This document shows, in pieces, positions 35,387 to 44,819 of a DNA stretch of 64,000 nt. The stretch is from positions 1 to 64,000 of the forward strand of contig NZ_VCKW01000006.1 in NCBI RefSeq assembly GCF_005889715.1, read 5' to 3'. The translations under genes were made by a program, and so were the position numbers. This stretch comes from Actinomadura soli. GTDB taxonomy: Bacteria > Actinomycetota > Actinomycetes > Streptosporangiales > Streptosporangiaceae. Within the stretch, counting starts at the first letter, position 1, and the number at the start of each line of letters is the position of its first letter. Below the pieces are notes generated by a model, which was not told where the DNA came from, searched no databases, and saw only the letters and a program-made list of their open reading frames with translations.

Positions 35387-38300
35387 TTAATGGCCTGTCG
35401 TGAACAATGTGGCGCTGAGGTCGATCGCGATGATCCCCCTGGTCGTCCCGACCGCCAGCGTCGCTCCGCCGCCGGTGCGCAGCCGGGACGCCGGGTCACC
35501 GAGGCCGTCGGCGAGGTCGCACACCGGCAGCCCGATCGGCAGGGCCCGGACGAGCAGCCGCGACTCCGGGTGCCACAGGCACACCGTGCCGTCCATGCCG
35601 CCCGACGCCAGCAGGGCCGCGCCGTCCTGGCGGGTGACCACGGCCACCGCGCGCACCTGGCCGGCGTGGCCGGACAGCGGCGCGCCGGCGGGGCGGCCGG
35701 ACGCCGGGTCCCACAGCCGCACGAGATGGTCCGACCCGGCCGCGGCCAGCAGGTCGGGGCCGCCCTGCACCGGTACCGAGCACAGCGACCAGATCCAGGT
35801 GCCGGGCGCGGCCGGCAGCGTGCCGGACGCGGACCCGTCGGCCAGGTCCACGAGCGTCACCCGGCCGTCCTGACCGCCGCAGGCCAGCAGCGACGTCCGT
35901 GACGTCCGCACGACGCACAGCGACTGCACCGGGCCGTCCTGCACCCGCGCCGGCGGCACTCTCCAGCGGCCCGTCCGGACGTCCCACCGCCCGACCGTGC
36001 CGTCGCCGTAGCCCACCGCGATGGCGTCCTGGTCCGGCACGGCGGCCAAGGCCAGGACGGGCGCTTCAGCCAGTACCGGCGGGTGCACGGGTGCCGGGCG
36101 CCGGGGCTCTGCCCCATGCGGATCGGCGGCCCGCAGGTCGACGGCGTGCAGCGTCCCGTCGGCACAGCCGATCACCACGACGCAGCCGCCGGGATCCGGG
36201 ACGCACACGGTCACCGCGTGGCCGTCCCGCCACACCGGCCGCCACCGCGGCGCGTCCGGGCGCCATGTGCTGAGCACGCCGTCGCGGGAGACCAGCAGGC
36301 AGGCGGGCCCGGCATCGCCCGCCATCGGCCGGACGACCCCGACGCTCAGGGGACTGTCGTCCAGCGGGGCGCCGCGCAACCGGGAGGTGGACGGATCCCA
36401 GACGCGGACGAGGCCGTCCTGGCCCGCGGACGCCACGTGGGCCGCCCCGCCCGGCACCGGGCCGGGCGGCAGAGTGCAGATTCCCCAGCCCGTCCCGGCG
36501 TGGCCGGACAGCGGCGGCCCGGCCGGGCGCCCGGTGTCCGGCTCCCAGAGCCGCACGCAGCCGTCGTCGCCGATCGTCGCCAGCCTGCCGTCCCCGCCGG
36601 GCACGAAGCAGATGTCCCACAGCGAACCGCTCTGGGTGACCACCGGCGGCCCGGCCTCGCTCCCGGTCTCCGGGTCCCACACCCGCGCGGTCCCGTCGTC
36701 GGACGCGGTGGCCAGCCACACGCCGCCGCCGGGACGGGGTACGACGCACATCGCCATCACCGCGCCGGGATTCGTGCTCGACGTCAGGTCCGTCATGGCC
36801 GCGGCCCCGGGTCTCCAGTACCGCAGGACACCGCTCGCCGAGGCGCTGAACACCGTCACACCGTCGTCGCCGTCCGCCACGCACGCGGCGTAGACGTTGC
36901 CGGCGTCCTGCGACAGCACGGTGGCGGCCTGCCCCGGGACGGCCGGGTCCCACAGCCGGACGGTCCCGTCGCTCCCGGTCGTGACGAGACCTTCGCGACC
37001 GCCGGGCAGCGGCACGCGGCAGGACGACCAGACCGGGCCCGCATGGCCCGTCATGGGCGGCCCGGCCTGTGCCCCCGTCTCCGGGTCCCACCGGCGGACG
37101 GTCCCGTCGTTCCCGGTGGTCACGATGAGGGCCGGACCGTCGGGCGGGCTCACGGCGCACACCGACCAGACCGGGCCCACGTGGCCGGCCAGCGGCGCGC
37201 CGACCGGCAGCCCGGTCACCGGGTCCCAGCGCCGGACCGAGCCGTCGGTCCGGGTGGCGGCGATGATCGGCCGCGGGCCGGCGCCCGTCAGGAACGCCGC
37301 CCTGGTCACCGGGACCGGACCGGTGGCCGGTGGTTCCGGCGCCAGCGCGCCCGGTGAGACGTCCCAGATCCGGAGGGTCCCGTCGGCGCCCGCGGTCGCC
37401 AGCAGCCGGGCGCCGGACAGGTCCCCGGTCAGCCCGCACACGCCCCACACCGTGCCCGCGTGCCCGTACAGCGGCCAGGTGACCGGGGCGTCGTCGGCCA
37501 TGAGGTCCCAGAGCACGACGACCCCGTCCCCGCCCACGGTGACGAGCTGGTCGCCGCCCGGACCGGGCAGGGCGCACCCGCGCCAGATCGGGCCCGCGTG
37601 CCCCGGCAGCGGCGAGCCGACCGGTTCCCGGCGGCGCGGATCCCACAGCCGGACGATTCCGTCGACGCCCATGGCCGCGATCAGGGTTCGCCTGTCGGGG
37701 GCGCGCACCACCCGCACCTCCCAGACCGGGCCGCCGTCGCCGCTCATGGGCGGGGCGGTCTGCCGGCCGGTGAGCGGATCCCACAGCCGGACGGTCCCGT
37801 CCTCGGCCCCGGACACGATCAACGGCGCGGCGGCGCCCTCGTCCAGCCAGAGCGGGCACACGCTGAAGACGGGCCCCTCGTGCCCGGTCATCGGATCGCC
37901 GACCGGGGAGGACGTGCGCGGATCCCACACCCGCACCGTCCCGTCGCTCCCGGCGGTCACGAGCAGGTGACCGGACCCGGCGACCGGTATGGCGCAGACC
38001 TCCCAGATCGTTCCCTCGTGGCCGGTCATGGGACGGCCCACGGGCTGCGCGGTCACCGGATCCCAGAGCCGGACCGTCGCGTCGTCGCCCACCGTCGCCA
38101 GCTGCCCCCCGACCGCGCACACGTCCTCGACGGCGCCGTCGTGCCCGGTCATCGGATCCCCGATGGGCGCGGCCGTGAACGGGTCCCACAGCCGGACCGT
38201 CCCGTCGTCCCCGACGGAGACGAGCAGCTCGCGCCCGTCCTGGCCCCGCGCCGTGCAGACCGCGTTGGCGCCGCCGTCATGGCCCGAGATGACCAGGTGC

Positions 38301-40684
38301 GGCTGCTCGGGCGGCAGCGCCGCGCCCGCCACCCCCCAGGTCGCGGTCGGCTCCTGGACGTGGTGGGCCGGATCATGGGTCAGCATCGACAGGTGCCGGA
38401 GCCCGGCCCGGTCGCCCGGGTCGGCGTCGACCAGCCGGGCCCGGGCCGACAGCACCGCCGCGAGCCGCGGCGGAATCGGGCGGCGTCCGAACAGGGAGGT
38501 CGCGATGTCGCCGGCCATCGCGTTGGGATCGAGGCTGTCGAGCACGGCCCGCCGGCCGCCGAGCTCGTCCCACAGGTCGGCCTCGGCGATGTGCGCGGAC
38601 AGGTAGCGGCGCAGGTAGCTCGAATCGATCGGGGACGCCCGGCCCGCGGCGCGCAGCAGTGCCGCCGCCGTCGCGCGGCACCGCTCCCGGTACTCGTGGG
38701 CGGGGACGGACGGCGCCAGGAAGTGCTCCACGAACGTGCGGTGGGCGAGCCGGTACACCGTCTGGCCGGCCTCGCTGGTGACGGTGATGTAGGCCGGTGC
38801 CCGATCGATCAGGTCCTGGATCACCGCGCGGTCCACCGGCGGGCCGGTCCCGTCCCCGGCCGCCGGGAGCAGTGCCCCGGCGGCGATGCCCCACACGTCG
38901 TCCTCGATCGGCAGCCCGCGCCCCTTGGCCTGCGCCAGCGCCTGGATCAGGGGCACGAAGGCGTCATGCTGCCGGCCCAGCCGGGCGACGACGGCCGAGA
39001 ACAGGTCCCGGTGGGTGCCCGACAGCAGCCGGCCCAGCGTGTGGGCACGTCCCGGGTCCAGCAGCGAGGGATTGTGGATCAGCTCGTGCACCGCCAGCCG
39101 GGCGAACAGGAACCGCTCGTTGCGCTCGGCGATCGCGTCGGCGGCGGCGGCGATCCACTCGTCGCGCGGCGGGTAGTCGCTGATCGGGGTCCGGTGCTCG
39201 CCCGGGTGGTCGCGCGCCTCGCGCAGCCGGCGCGAGACGTAGCGGCGCATCGCGGTCGGGTCCGGCCGCAGCGCCCGGACGGTCGTCGCCGTCCCGCCCA
39301 CCGCCAGGGCCTTCAGGAGGTTGTCGTCCGTGGCCGGGTGGTCCGGTGTCTCCGCCGTCGACGGCCGGGTGCCGAGGACGATCCGCAGGCTGGTGCCGGC
39401 GGCGAGCCGGGCGAGCGCCCGCGCCGTGTCGAGCGGGTCGACGGCCTCGTCCAGGGCGTCGGCGAGCAGCGTGTACGGCGCGTCCCGGCGGAGCAGCTCC
39501 GCGTGCAGCCAGTCGAGGTCGTTCGCGAGCCCGAGCAGGGGGTCGCCGGCGCTCGGCGGGGGCCCGCACCCGGCTCCCTCGGCGATCCGCCCGACCGTCT
39601 CGCGGATGGACAGCCCGGACAGGTGCAGCGCGTGGTCGAAGGCGCCGTCGGCGGGCGCGGACGGCGCGGGCAGCGGATCGATCAGCCCGCGCCGCAGCAA
39701 CGCCTCCCGCACGTCCGGCAGGGAGTGGATCAGGAGGGTGCCGAGCAGCGCCGACTTGCCGATGCCGGCGGGCCCGGTCACCACCATGACGCCGTGCCCG
39801 TGCCGGGAGATCCAGCTCACCACCTCCGCGCACTCGTCCTGGCGGCCCTCGAAGAACCAGGAGATCTCGCCCTCTTCCGCGCTCTGCGCCTTGGACAGGA
39901 AATGCCTGCGCTCGTCGGTGCTGAGCTGGGTGAGCGCGTCCTCCAGGTAGCGGATGCTGTCCAGCGGGCCGGACAGCGACGCCGGCGGCGGAGCGGCCCG
40001 GACCAGCGCCGCGTCGCCGGGCTGGAACAGCTCGACGAAGCCGCCGGGCAGCAGCGCGGCCAGATCCTTGCAGATCTCGTAGAAGGTGATCTCGGCCCGG
40101 TCCTTGTACGTGCCGCGCAGCAGGCACCTCAGCGCCTCGCTGAACCGGCCGAGCGCGGTCGCGCCGTCCGCCGAGACCCCGACGAGCAGGACGCGCGCCA
40201 CCCGGTCGACGGAGCGGTGCATCGCGCCGGCCATCAGCTCGGCGAAGCGCGCCGACCGGCACGCGTCGATCACCACGATCGCCCAGGCGCCGTCCGCGGT
40301 GAGCTGCCGGCTGATCACGGCGTCGGCGAGCTGCTCCGGGCTCACGCCGAAGGCCCCGACCTCGGGCGGGCTGGCCGAGTGGGCGAGGGCGGCCGAGGTG
40401 TCGTCGGACCAGCCGTGACCGGCCCAGTACAGCACCGAATCGCCAGGGCGCTCGGGGCGCGCCCAGGTCAGCAGGCGCCGCTGGACGGCGTTCGCGTCCC
40501 GCTGGTCGAGCCTGCCGGGCCAGCGGCGGTGCACCGGCTCGAAGTCCGCGAGCAACTCCAGCACCCGGCCGACCTCGGCGTCCACCGGCAGGTCGGGCAG
40601 GTCAGGGTCCTGGTACCGGCCGATCGCCATGGGGAACAGCTCGAGCTCCGGCGGCGGCACGGCCCCGTCGATCGCGGCTGGCAC
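35387..40684 (-). CDS. Caspase-like protease / STAND NTPase with 21 WD repeats
   Basis: The 1765-residue protein combines three parts. Residues 1-230 form a caspase-like domain with His90 in YWAGHG and Cys142 in VVIDACRS, the catalytic dyad. Residues 280-790 contain an NTPase, Walker A GPAGIGKS at 304-311, followed by helical arms. Residues about 795-1765 are WD repeats of about 46 residues, units of the form GHxGPVWSVC...DGTVRLWDP. I count 21, enough for three seven-bladed propellers. WD repeats usually bind the ligand that triggers ATP-dependent assembly; the caspase domain would then act as effector. The GTG start lies 4 bases after the lipase stop. It is probably a cell-death or defence protein, inferred from architecture. 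Confidence 0.9.
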   Translation of the reverse strand: MPAAIDGAVPPPELELFPMAIGRYQDPDLPDLPVDAEVGRVLELLADFEPVHRRWPGRLDQRDANAVQRRLLTWARPERPGDSVLYWAGHGWSDDTSAALAHSASPPEVGAFGVSPEQLADAVISRQLTADGAWAIVVIDACRSARFAELMAGAMHRSVDRVARVLLVGVSADGATALGRFSEALRCLLRGTYKDRAEITFYEICKDLAALLPGGFVELFQPGDAALVRAAPPPASLSGPLDSIRYLEDALTQLSTDERRHFLSKAQSAEEGEISWFFEGRQDECAEVVSWISRHGHGVMVVTGPAGIGKSALLGTLLIHSLPDVREALLRRGLIDPLPAPSAPADGAFDHALHLSGLSIRETVGRIAEGAGCGPPPSAGDPLLGLANDLDWLHAELLRRDAPYTLLADALDEAVDPLDTARALARLAAGTSLRIVLGTRPSTAETPDHPATDDNLLKALAVGGTATTVRALRPDPTAMRRYVSRRLREARDHPGEHRTPISDYPPRDEWIAAAADAIAERNERFLFARLAVHELIHNPSLLDPGRAHTLGRLLSGTHRDLFSAVVARLGRQHDAFVPLIQALAQAKGRGLPIEDDVWGIAAGALLPAAGDGTGPPVDRAVIQDLIDRAPAYITVTSEAGQTVYRLAHRTFVEHFLAPSVPAHEYRERCRATAAALLRAAGRASPIDSSYLRRYLSAHIAEADLWDELGGRRAVLDSLDPNAMAGDIATSLFGRRPIPPRLAAVLSARARLVDADPGDRAGLRHLSMLTHDPAHHVQEPTATWGVAGAALPPEQPHLVISGHDGGANAVCTARGQDGRELLVSVGDDGTVRLWDPFTAAPIGDPMTGHDGAVEDVCAVGGQLATVGDDATVRLWDPVTAQPVGRPMTGHEGTIWEVCAIPVAGSGHLLVTAGSDGTVRVWDPRTSSPVGDPMTGHEGPVFSVCPLWLDEGAAAPLIVSGAEDGTVRLWDPLTGRQTAPPMSGDGGPVWEVRVVRAPDRRTLIAAMGVDGIVRLWDPRRREPVGSPLPGHAGPIWRGCALPGPGGDQLVTVGGDGVVVLWDLMADDAPVTWPLYGHAGTVWGVCGLTGDLSGARLLATAGADGTLRIWDVSPGALAPEPPATGPVPVTRAAFLTGAGPRPIIAATRTDGSVRRWDPVTGLPVGAPLAGHVGPVWSVCAVSPPDGPALIVTTGNDGTVRRWDPETGAQAGPPMTGHAGPVWSSCRVPLPGGREGLVTTGSDGTVRLWDPAVPGQAATVLSQDAGNVYAACVADGDDGVTVFSASASGVLRYWRPGAAAMTDLTSSTNPGAVMAMCVVPRPGGGVWLATASDDGTARVWDPETGSEAGPPVVTQSGSLWDICFVPGGDGRLATIGDDGCVRLWEPDTGRPAGPPLSGHAGTGWGICTLPPGPVPGGAAHVASAGQDGLVRVWDPSTSRLRGAPLDDSPLSVGVVRPMAGDAGPACLLVSRDGVLSTWRPDAPRWRPVWRDGHAVTVCVPDPGGCVVVIGCADGTLHAVDLRAADPHGAEPRRPAPVHPPVLAEAPVLALAAVPDQDAIAVGYGDGTVGRWDVRTGRWRVPPARVQDGPVQSLCVVRTSRTSLLACGGQDGRVTLVDLADGSASGTLPAAPGTWIWSLCSVPVQGGPDLLAAAGSDHLVRLWDPASGRPAGAPLSGHAGQVRAVAVVTRQDGAALLASGGMDGTVCLWHPESRLLVRALPIGLPVCDLADGLGDPASRLRTGGGATLAVGTTRGIIAIDLSATLFTTGH
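35400..38300 (-). repeat. Tandem WD-repeat coding array (about 21 units)
   Basis: About 21 units of roughly 138 bases encode the WD propeller region. Many units share near-identical phrases such as SDGTVRLWDP and TGHAGPVWS, while several (units 8, 11, 15-18 and 21) are strongly diverged. Base-level similarity between units could allow recombination and repeat-number change. Confidence 0.75.
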
Positions 40685-40688
40685 GGCC

Positions 40689-42035
40689 TCAGCCGCCGCT
40701 CACCAGGAAGAGCTGCGTCACCGGGCTGGCGCCGCCTCCCGCCACCCGGAGCCGGTACAGCCCGGGTCGCCGCCCGCCGATGACGGCCCGGTGGCCGTCG
40801 CCGCTCCGCTCCAGCTTCGGCGCCGCCGCCTGGCGGCCGGTCTCCGCGTCGGTCACCCGGCACGTGACCCGCGCGGGATGGCCGGCCCCGGTGACGGTGA
40901 AGGGGATCGGCTCGCCGGCCGGGACGACGTCCGGCACGTCGAGGCCGAGCCGGGTCTCGCCCTGCCACGGCCCGGTGTCCCGGTCGGCGAGGACGTCGGA
41001 CGCCACCACCAGCGCCTCCGCGCAGCGGGCCATCGCCCCGTGGGTCTGCGCGAGCGGCTGCCCCGTGCTGTCGCGGATCCAGGCGGAGTCGCGGGGGACC
41101 GTGCCGTCCCCCCTCCGGTCGGCGCGCTCGACGCCGCCGTCCGCCGACGGCCGGCACGTATACCGGTGCCCGGCCACTACGCCGTCCTTCAGGGTGACCG
41201 CCTGGACGGTGGGCTGGTCGGTGCCCACCACCCGGACGTGGCCGGACGGCAGGACCTGCTCGCGGTCCGCCGCGTCGCGCGCCGAGTCCTGCCACAGGCC
41301 GGGGTCCGCGTCCATCCCGGTGATGTCCGAGGCGGTCAGCGCCCGCGCGTCGGCGCCGGTGTCGACGCACCGGTACGTCGGCAGGAGGTCGTAGACGCCG
41401 GGCAGGGTGACCGCCAGCTCACGCAGCCGGCGCGCGGGCAGCGCCGGCGAGCCGCGTCCCGCCGCCAGCAGCAGCGCCGCCTTCGGGGCACCGGAGAACG
41501 GCGTGCCGAACGTCACGGTGGCGCGCACGTCGTCGGCCGCGCCGGAGATCAGGCCGAGCTGCCGGGCGAGGAGGCCGCCCATCGAATGCGCGACGACGAC
41601 AAGCCGCGCGGGACCCTGGTCGGCACTCGCCCGGCGGGCGGCTTCGCAGGCCGGATGCGCCCGCCAGCCGGTCAGATGCCGGTCCGCCGCCTTGGCGAGC
41701 AGGCCGGCGTTGTACGCCACCGGAAGCCGCCAGTCGTACGGGAACGTCGCGACCGCCGCCGGGTCGGCGCAGACCTTGCGCAGGCCGGTGACCAGGTCGG
41801 TGTAGGGCTCGAAACCGCGCAGCAGCGGCGCGAAGGCGGGGAACCGCAGCAGGCCGCCCGGCCGGATGCGGCCGTAGCGGCCCGCCCGCTCCTCGTCGGT
41901 CAGGCGGAGCCGGGCGAGCGAGCGCCCCGATGTCCACGCCTGGACGTACCAGCGCGGATCCCGCAGGCCCCAGAGCTGCTTGCCGCTCTCGTCCTCGACG
42001 AGCTCGGACCCCATGATGCCGGGCACGATGAGCAC
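40689..42035 (-). CDS. LCAT-like alpha/beta hydrolase (lipase/acyltransferase fold)
   Basis: The 448-residue protein begins VLIVPGIMGSELVEDESG and has the lipid acyltransferase pattern TFPYDWRLP and VVVAHSMGGLLARQL, where Ser151 of GHSMG-like AHSMGG is the nucleophile. GDGTVPRDSAW and QTHGAM are likely Asp/His contributors. The C-terminal 110 residues form a beta-rich module. Upstream in frame lies YDA before the GTG, typical of homologues, but no start codon exists before the next stop, so the N-terminus may be slightly short or use a rare start. It may attack membrane lipids as an effector, co-encoded with the caspase-WD gene, but no signal peptide is present. Function is inferred. Confidence 0.8.
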   Translation of the reverse strand: MLIVPGIMGSELVEDESGKQLWGLRDPRWYVQAWTSGRSLARLRLTDEERAGRYGRIRPGGLLRFPAFAPLLRGFEPYTDLVTGLRKVCADPAAVATFPYDWRLPVAYNAGLLAKAADRHLTGWRAHPACEAARRASADQGPARLVVVAHSMGGLLARQLGLISGAADDVRATVTFGTPFSGAPKAALLLAAGRGSPALPARRLRELAVTLPGVYDLLPTYRCVDTGADARALTASDITGMDADPGLWQDSARDAADREQVLPSGHVRVVGTDQPTVQAVTLKDGVVAGHRYTCRPSADGGVERADRRGDGTVPRDSAWIRDSTGQPLAQTHGAMARCAEALVVASDVLADRDTGPWQGETRLGLDVPDVVPAGEPIPFTVTGAGHPARVTCRVTDAETGRQAAAPKLERSGDGHRAVIGGRRPGLYRLRVAGGGASPVTQLFLVSGG

Positions 42036-42491
42036 GGCGTCGTAAGCGCTGATGTCACTGCCCTCCCCGTACGGGCAGCCGGTGCGGCGGCCGCAGACCG
42101 TGCTCTCGCGGTCGCGTCACGCCGGTGTCCGCGCAGGGTGAGCGGGCGTCCCGAAAGATGTCCACTACGCCCCCGCCTTCGCCATGATCGCGATTCGACC
42201 GTCCCGCAGGAGCACACCCAGCTAAACTTTTATCGGAAGATCGCGCGATATGTCAGTAAGCGCAGTGCGACGACCGAAGTCGGCCATGACTTCTCCGGCG
42301 ATGGGCCCGCCCGTTCGCCCGGTGCCTCGGCGGACGGGGGCGCCCTCGCCGGCGAGGACTGGTTGATCATGGCCGGATCGTGACAGCGGGCCATTTTGTC
42401 AAAAGTCATCGGCGCGGACCGACCGGGACATACTTACACTTGCCGCGAACGGGGTCCGGATGGCGGGCCGGCGGGGGAGGGGAAGGCACCT
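42036..42491. other. Divergent promoter region between lipase operon and GTPase operon
   Basis: No gene is supported in these 456 bases. The region separates two large operons transcribed away from each other. It contains the perfect palindrome ATCGCGCGAT at 42240-42249 and TTTTG-T-CAAAA at 42394-42404, possible operators, in a locally AT-richer stretch (ACTTTTATCGG near 42224). Confidence 0.45.
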
Positions 42492-44819
42492 TTGCACGGT
42501 GTCGGCGACCGCATTAATGCGGTTATCGAGGCAAGGCGCGCGCAGGTACCGGTCATCGAGCGGGAGATCTCGCAGTGGGAACGCGTCCTGCGGATGCTGG
42601 ACGATCTGGCCGCGACGATCCGGGAATGCGAAGCCGCCGAGGAGGGGCAGGCCGCGGCCGACGCGCTCGCCGGTATGGACGTCGCGGCCCTGAGCGCCCA
42701 GGCCGCCGGGGCGCTGGGCGCCTTGACGGCCGTGCGTGCGAAGGTCGGGCGCCGCACGGTGAACATCGGCGTCAGCGGCCGTGCCCGCAACGGTAAGAGC
42801 ACGCTGCTGCAATCACTTTCGGGCCTGTCCGACGAGCAGATTCCGACGGGCCGCGGCCAGCCGGTGACCGCCGTCCGCAGCCGTATTCACCACTCGGTTT
42901 CACGCGCCGACGCACAGCTGACCATGCATTCCGAACAATCCTTCTGCGATGAGGTGCTGGGCCCTTATCACGCCGTTCTGGGATTGTCCTCGGGACCGCG
43001 GTCACTGGACGAATTCGCCGCCCATCTGGTAGGGGACGGCACGGAAAACGGGATGCCGGACGAATCGCGGGAGAACGGCCTGCGCGGCCACCCGCAGTTC
43101 GCCCCGATGCTCGCCCGGCTCCGCGAGATGCGCGAATCCCTGGGCACCTTCCGCGGCCACCTCACCGGGGGCGTGCGGCAGGCCGACCTCGCCGACCTGC
43201 GCGGCTGGGTCTCCTACCCGCCGCCGGACGACGGGTCCGGCGCCGCGCCGGATCGCCGCTACCTCGCGGTGCGGGACGTCCTGATCCACTGCCCGTTCCC
43301 GATCGAGGACGTGGTCGCGCTCGGCCTGGTGGATCTGCCGGGGCTGGGAGAGCTCGTCCCGCACGCCGAGGAGCACCATCTGGCGGGCCTGGAGAACGAG
43401 GTCGACTTCGTCCTGATGGTCAAGCGCCCGACCGACACGGGCGCCCTCTGGTCGGTCGAGGACGCTCAGGCCCTGGAACTGGTCAGGCGCGCGGGCGGGG
43501 CCGTCGCGGTCCGCGACTTCATGGCGATCGTCGTTAACACCGGCGGCTGCGACCAGGTCAACATCGACGCGCTCAACGCCGACATCGACAAGCGGCTGAA
43601 CGAGGGCGTCCAGGGCCGCTTCCACAACGTGATCAACGTGGACGGGGCGGACCGCGCCGAGGTCCGGACCCGGGTGCTCGCCGGGGTGCTCGACCATCTG
43701 GCGACCGCCCTGCCGCGGATGGACGCCGCCTCCATCGGCCGGGCGCTGGAGGTCGGCGCGGCGGCGCGGCGGGACGTCCTCGCCGCCGTGGAGGACGCGC
43801 TGGCGCGGCTGCGGTCGATCATGACGCCGACGGCCACCGAGGAGCTGATCGCCCGCGCGGAGGCGCTGCGCCTGGAGGTGGCCGAGTCGCTTCAGGCATG
43901 GGTGGACGAGCTGCGCAGGCGCGCCGACGAGGGGTATGAGGACGAGGAGTTCCATGCCCGGGTCACGGAGGTCGCCGACGACGTCCGCGCCTGGATCCTC
44001 GACGGGTTCGGCGAGGGCGAGGAGGCGTGGACGGGCAGGGCGCTCGGGCAGATGCGCCTGCACAAGTCGAGCGCGTCCTTCGCCGAGGGCGCCCTGAACG
44101 GCATCCGGGTGGAGGTCTCCCGCAGGTTCAGCGCGATCGACGACCTGCTGGCGCGGCGCCGCGAGCGGTTCTGGGGCGAGCTGATCGACGCGCTCGGGCC
44201 CCGGCTCGGCCGGTTGCTGGAGGGCGACGATCCGCAGCGCGCGCTGCAGGGCCTGGCCGAACGGTTCCGGGAGTCGCCGGAGCCCTGCCCCGTCCTCGGG
44301 GAGTCGCTGGACCTGGTGCTGGACGTCCGGCTCGACTACCGCACCCGGGTCCTGCCCAAGGTGCGCCGGGCGCTGGAGGTCCTGCTGCCGCAGTCACGCG
44401 GCGACGCCGCCGAGCTGGCCGCGATGCTGGCCGTGCCGCGGACCCCGGAGGGCGCGGCGGAGCTGTTCGTCGCGGTCTCCCAGCTCGCCCGGCAAGCCGC
44501 CTACGACGCCGGCAAGGTCCTCGCGGGCGAGCCCAACGTCAGCGCGGCGGTCCTGCACGCCTACGGGGAGCAGTTCGAGGACACCTTCATCCGCTCCGCC
44601 GCCTCCGAGACCGAGTTCCGGCGGATCGCCGAGGCGTTCCGCGATCAGCTCTGGGACGAGCACGCCGCCGGGGCCGCCACCGCCACCGCCCGGGTCCAGC
44701 GCGTCCGGGTCGCGCTGACGCGGCTCAGGCAGACGCTGCGCGACCCGGCGACCTCCACGCAAGCGGTGACCACCACGCACGGGACGGCGACCATCACGCA
44801 CGGGGGGACACAGGGATGA
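42492..44819 (+). CDS. Dynamin-like large GTPase
   Basis: The 775-residue protein starts at TTG 42492, placed 6 bases after AGGGGAAGG; the frame stays open upstream, but the ribosome site fixes this start. It has the GTPase motifs G1 GVSGRARNGKST (about residues 93-104), a conserved G2 threonine region (TGRGQPVTAV), G3 DLPGLGEL (about residue 280), and a G4-like VVNTGG. The remaining 400 residues are long helices with coiled-coil character, as in dynamin-like or GTPase-associated proteins. It may oligomerise on membranes and hydrolyse GTP. It is coupled by ATGA to a second GTPase. The pair is the start of a four-gene operon. Confidence 0.82.
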   Translation: MHGVGDRINAVIEARRAQVPVIEREISQWERVLRMLDDLAATIRECEAAEEGQAAADALAGMDVAALSAQAAGALGALTAVRAKVGRRTVNIGVSGRARNGKSTLLQSLSGLSDEQIPTGRGQPVTAVRSRIHHSVSRADAQLTMHSEQSFCDEVLGPYHAVLGLSSGPRSLDEFAAHLVGDGTENGMPDESRENGLRGHPQFAPMLARLREMRESLGTFRGHLTGGVRQADLADLRGWVSYPPPDDGSGAAPDRRYLAVRDVLIHCPFPIEDVVALGLVDLPGLGELVPHAEEHHLAGLENEVDFVLMVKRPTDTGALWSVEDAQALELVRRAGGAVAVRDFMAIVVNTGGCDQVNIDALNADIDKRLNEGVQGRFHNVINVDGADRAEVRTRVLAGVLDHLATALPRMDAASIGRALEVGAAARRDVLAAVEDALARLRSIMTPTATEELIARAEALRLEVAESLQAWVDELRRRADEGYEDEEFHARVTEVADDVRAWILDGFGEGEEAWTGRALGQMRLHKSSASFAEGALNGIRVEVSRRFSAIDDLLARRRERFWGELIDALGPRLGRLLEGDDPQRALQGLAERFRESPEPCPVLGESLDLVLDVRLDYRTRVLPKVRRALEVLLPQSRGDAAELAAMLAVPRTPEGAAELFVAVSQLARQAAYDAGKVLAGEPNVSAAVLHAYGEQFEDTFIRSAASETEFRRIAEAFRDQLWDEHAAGAATATARVQRVRVALTRLRQTLRDPATSTQAVTTTHGTATITHGGTQG

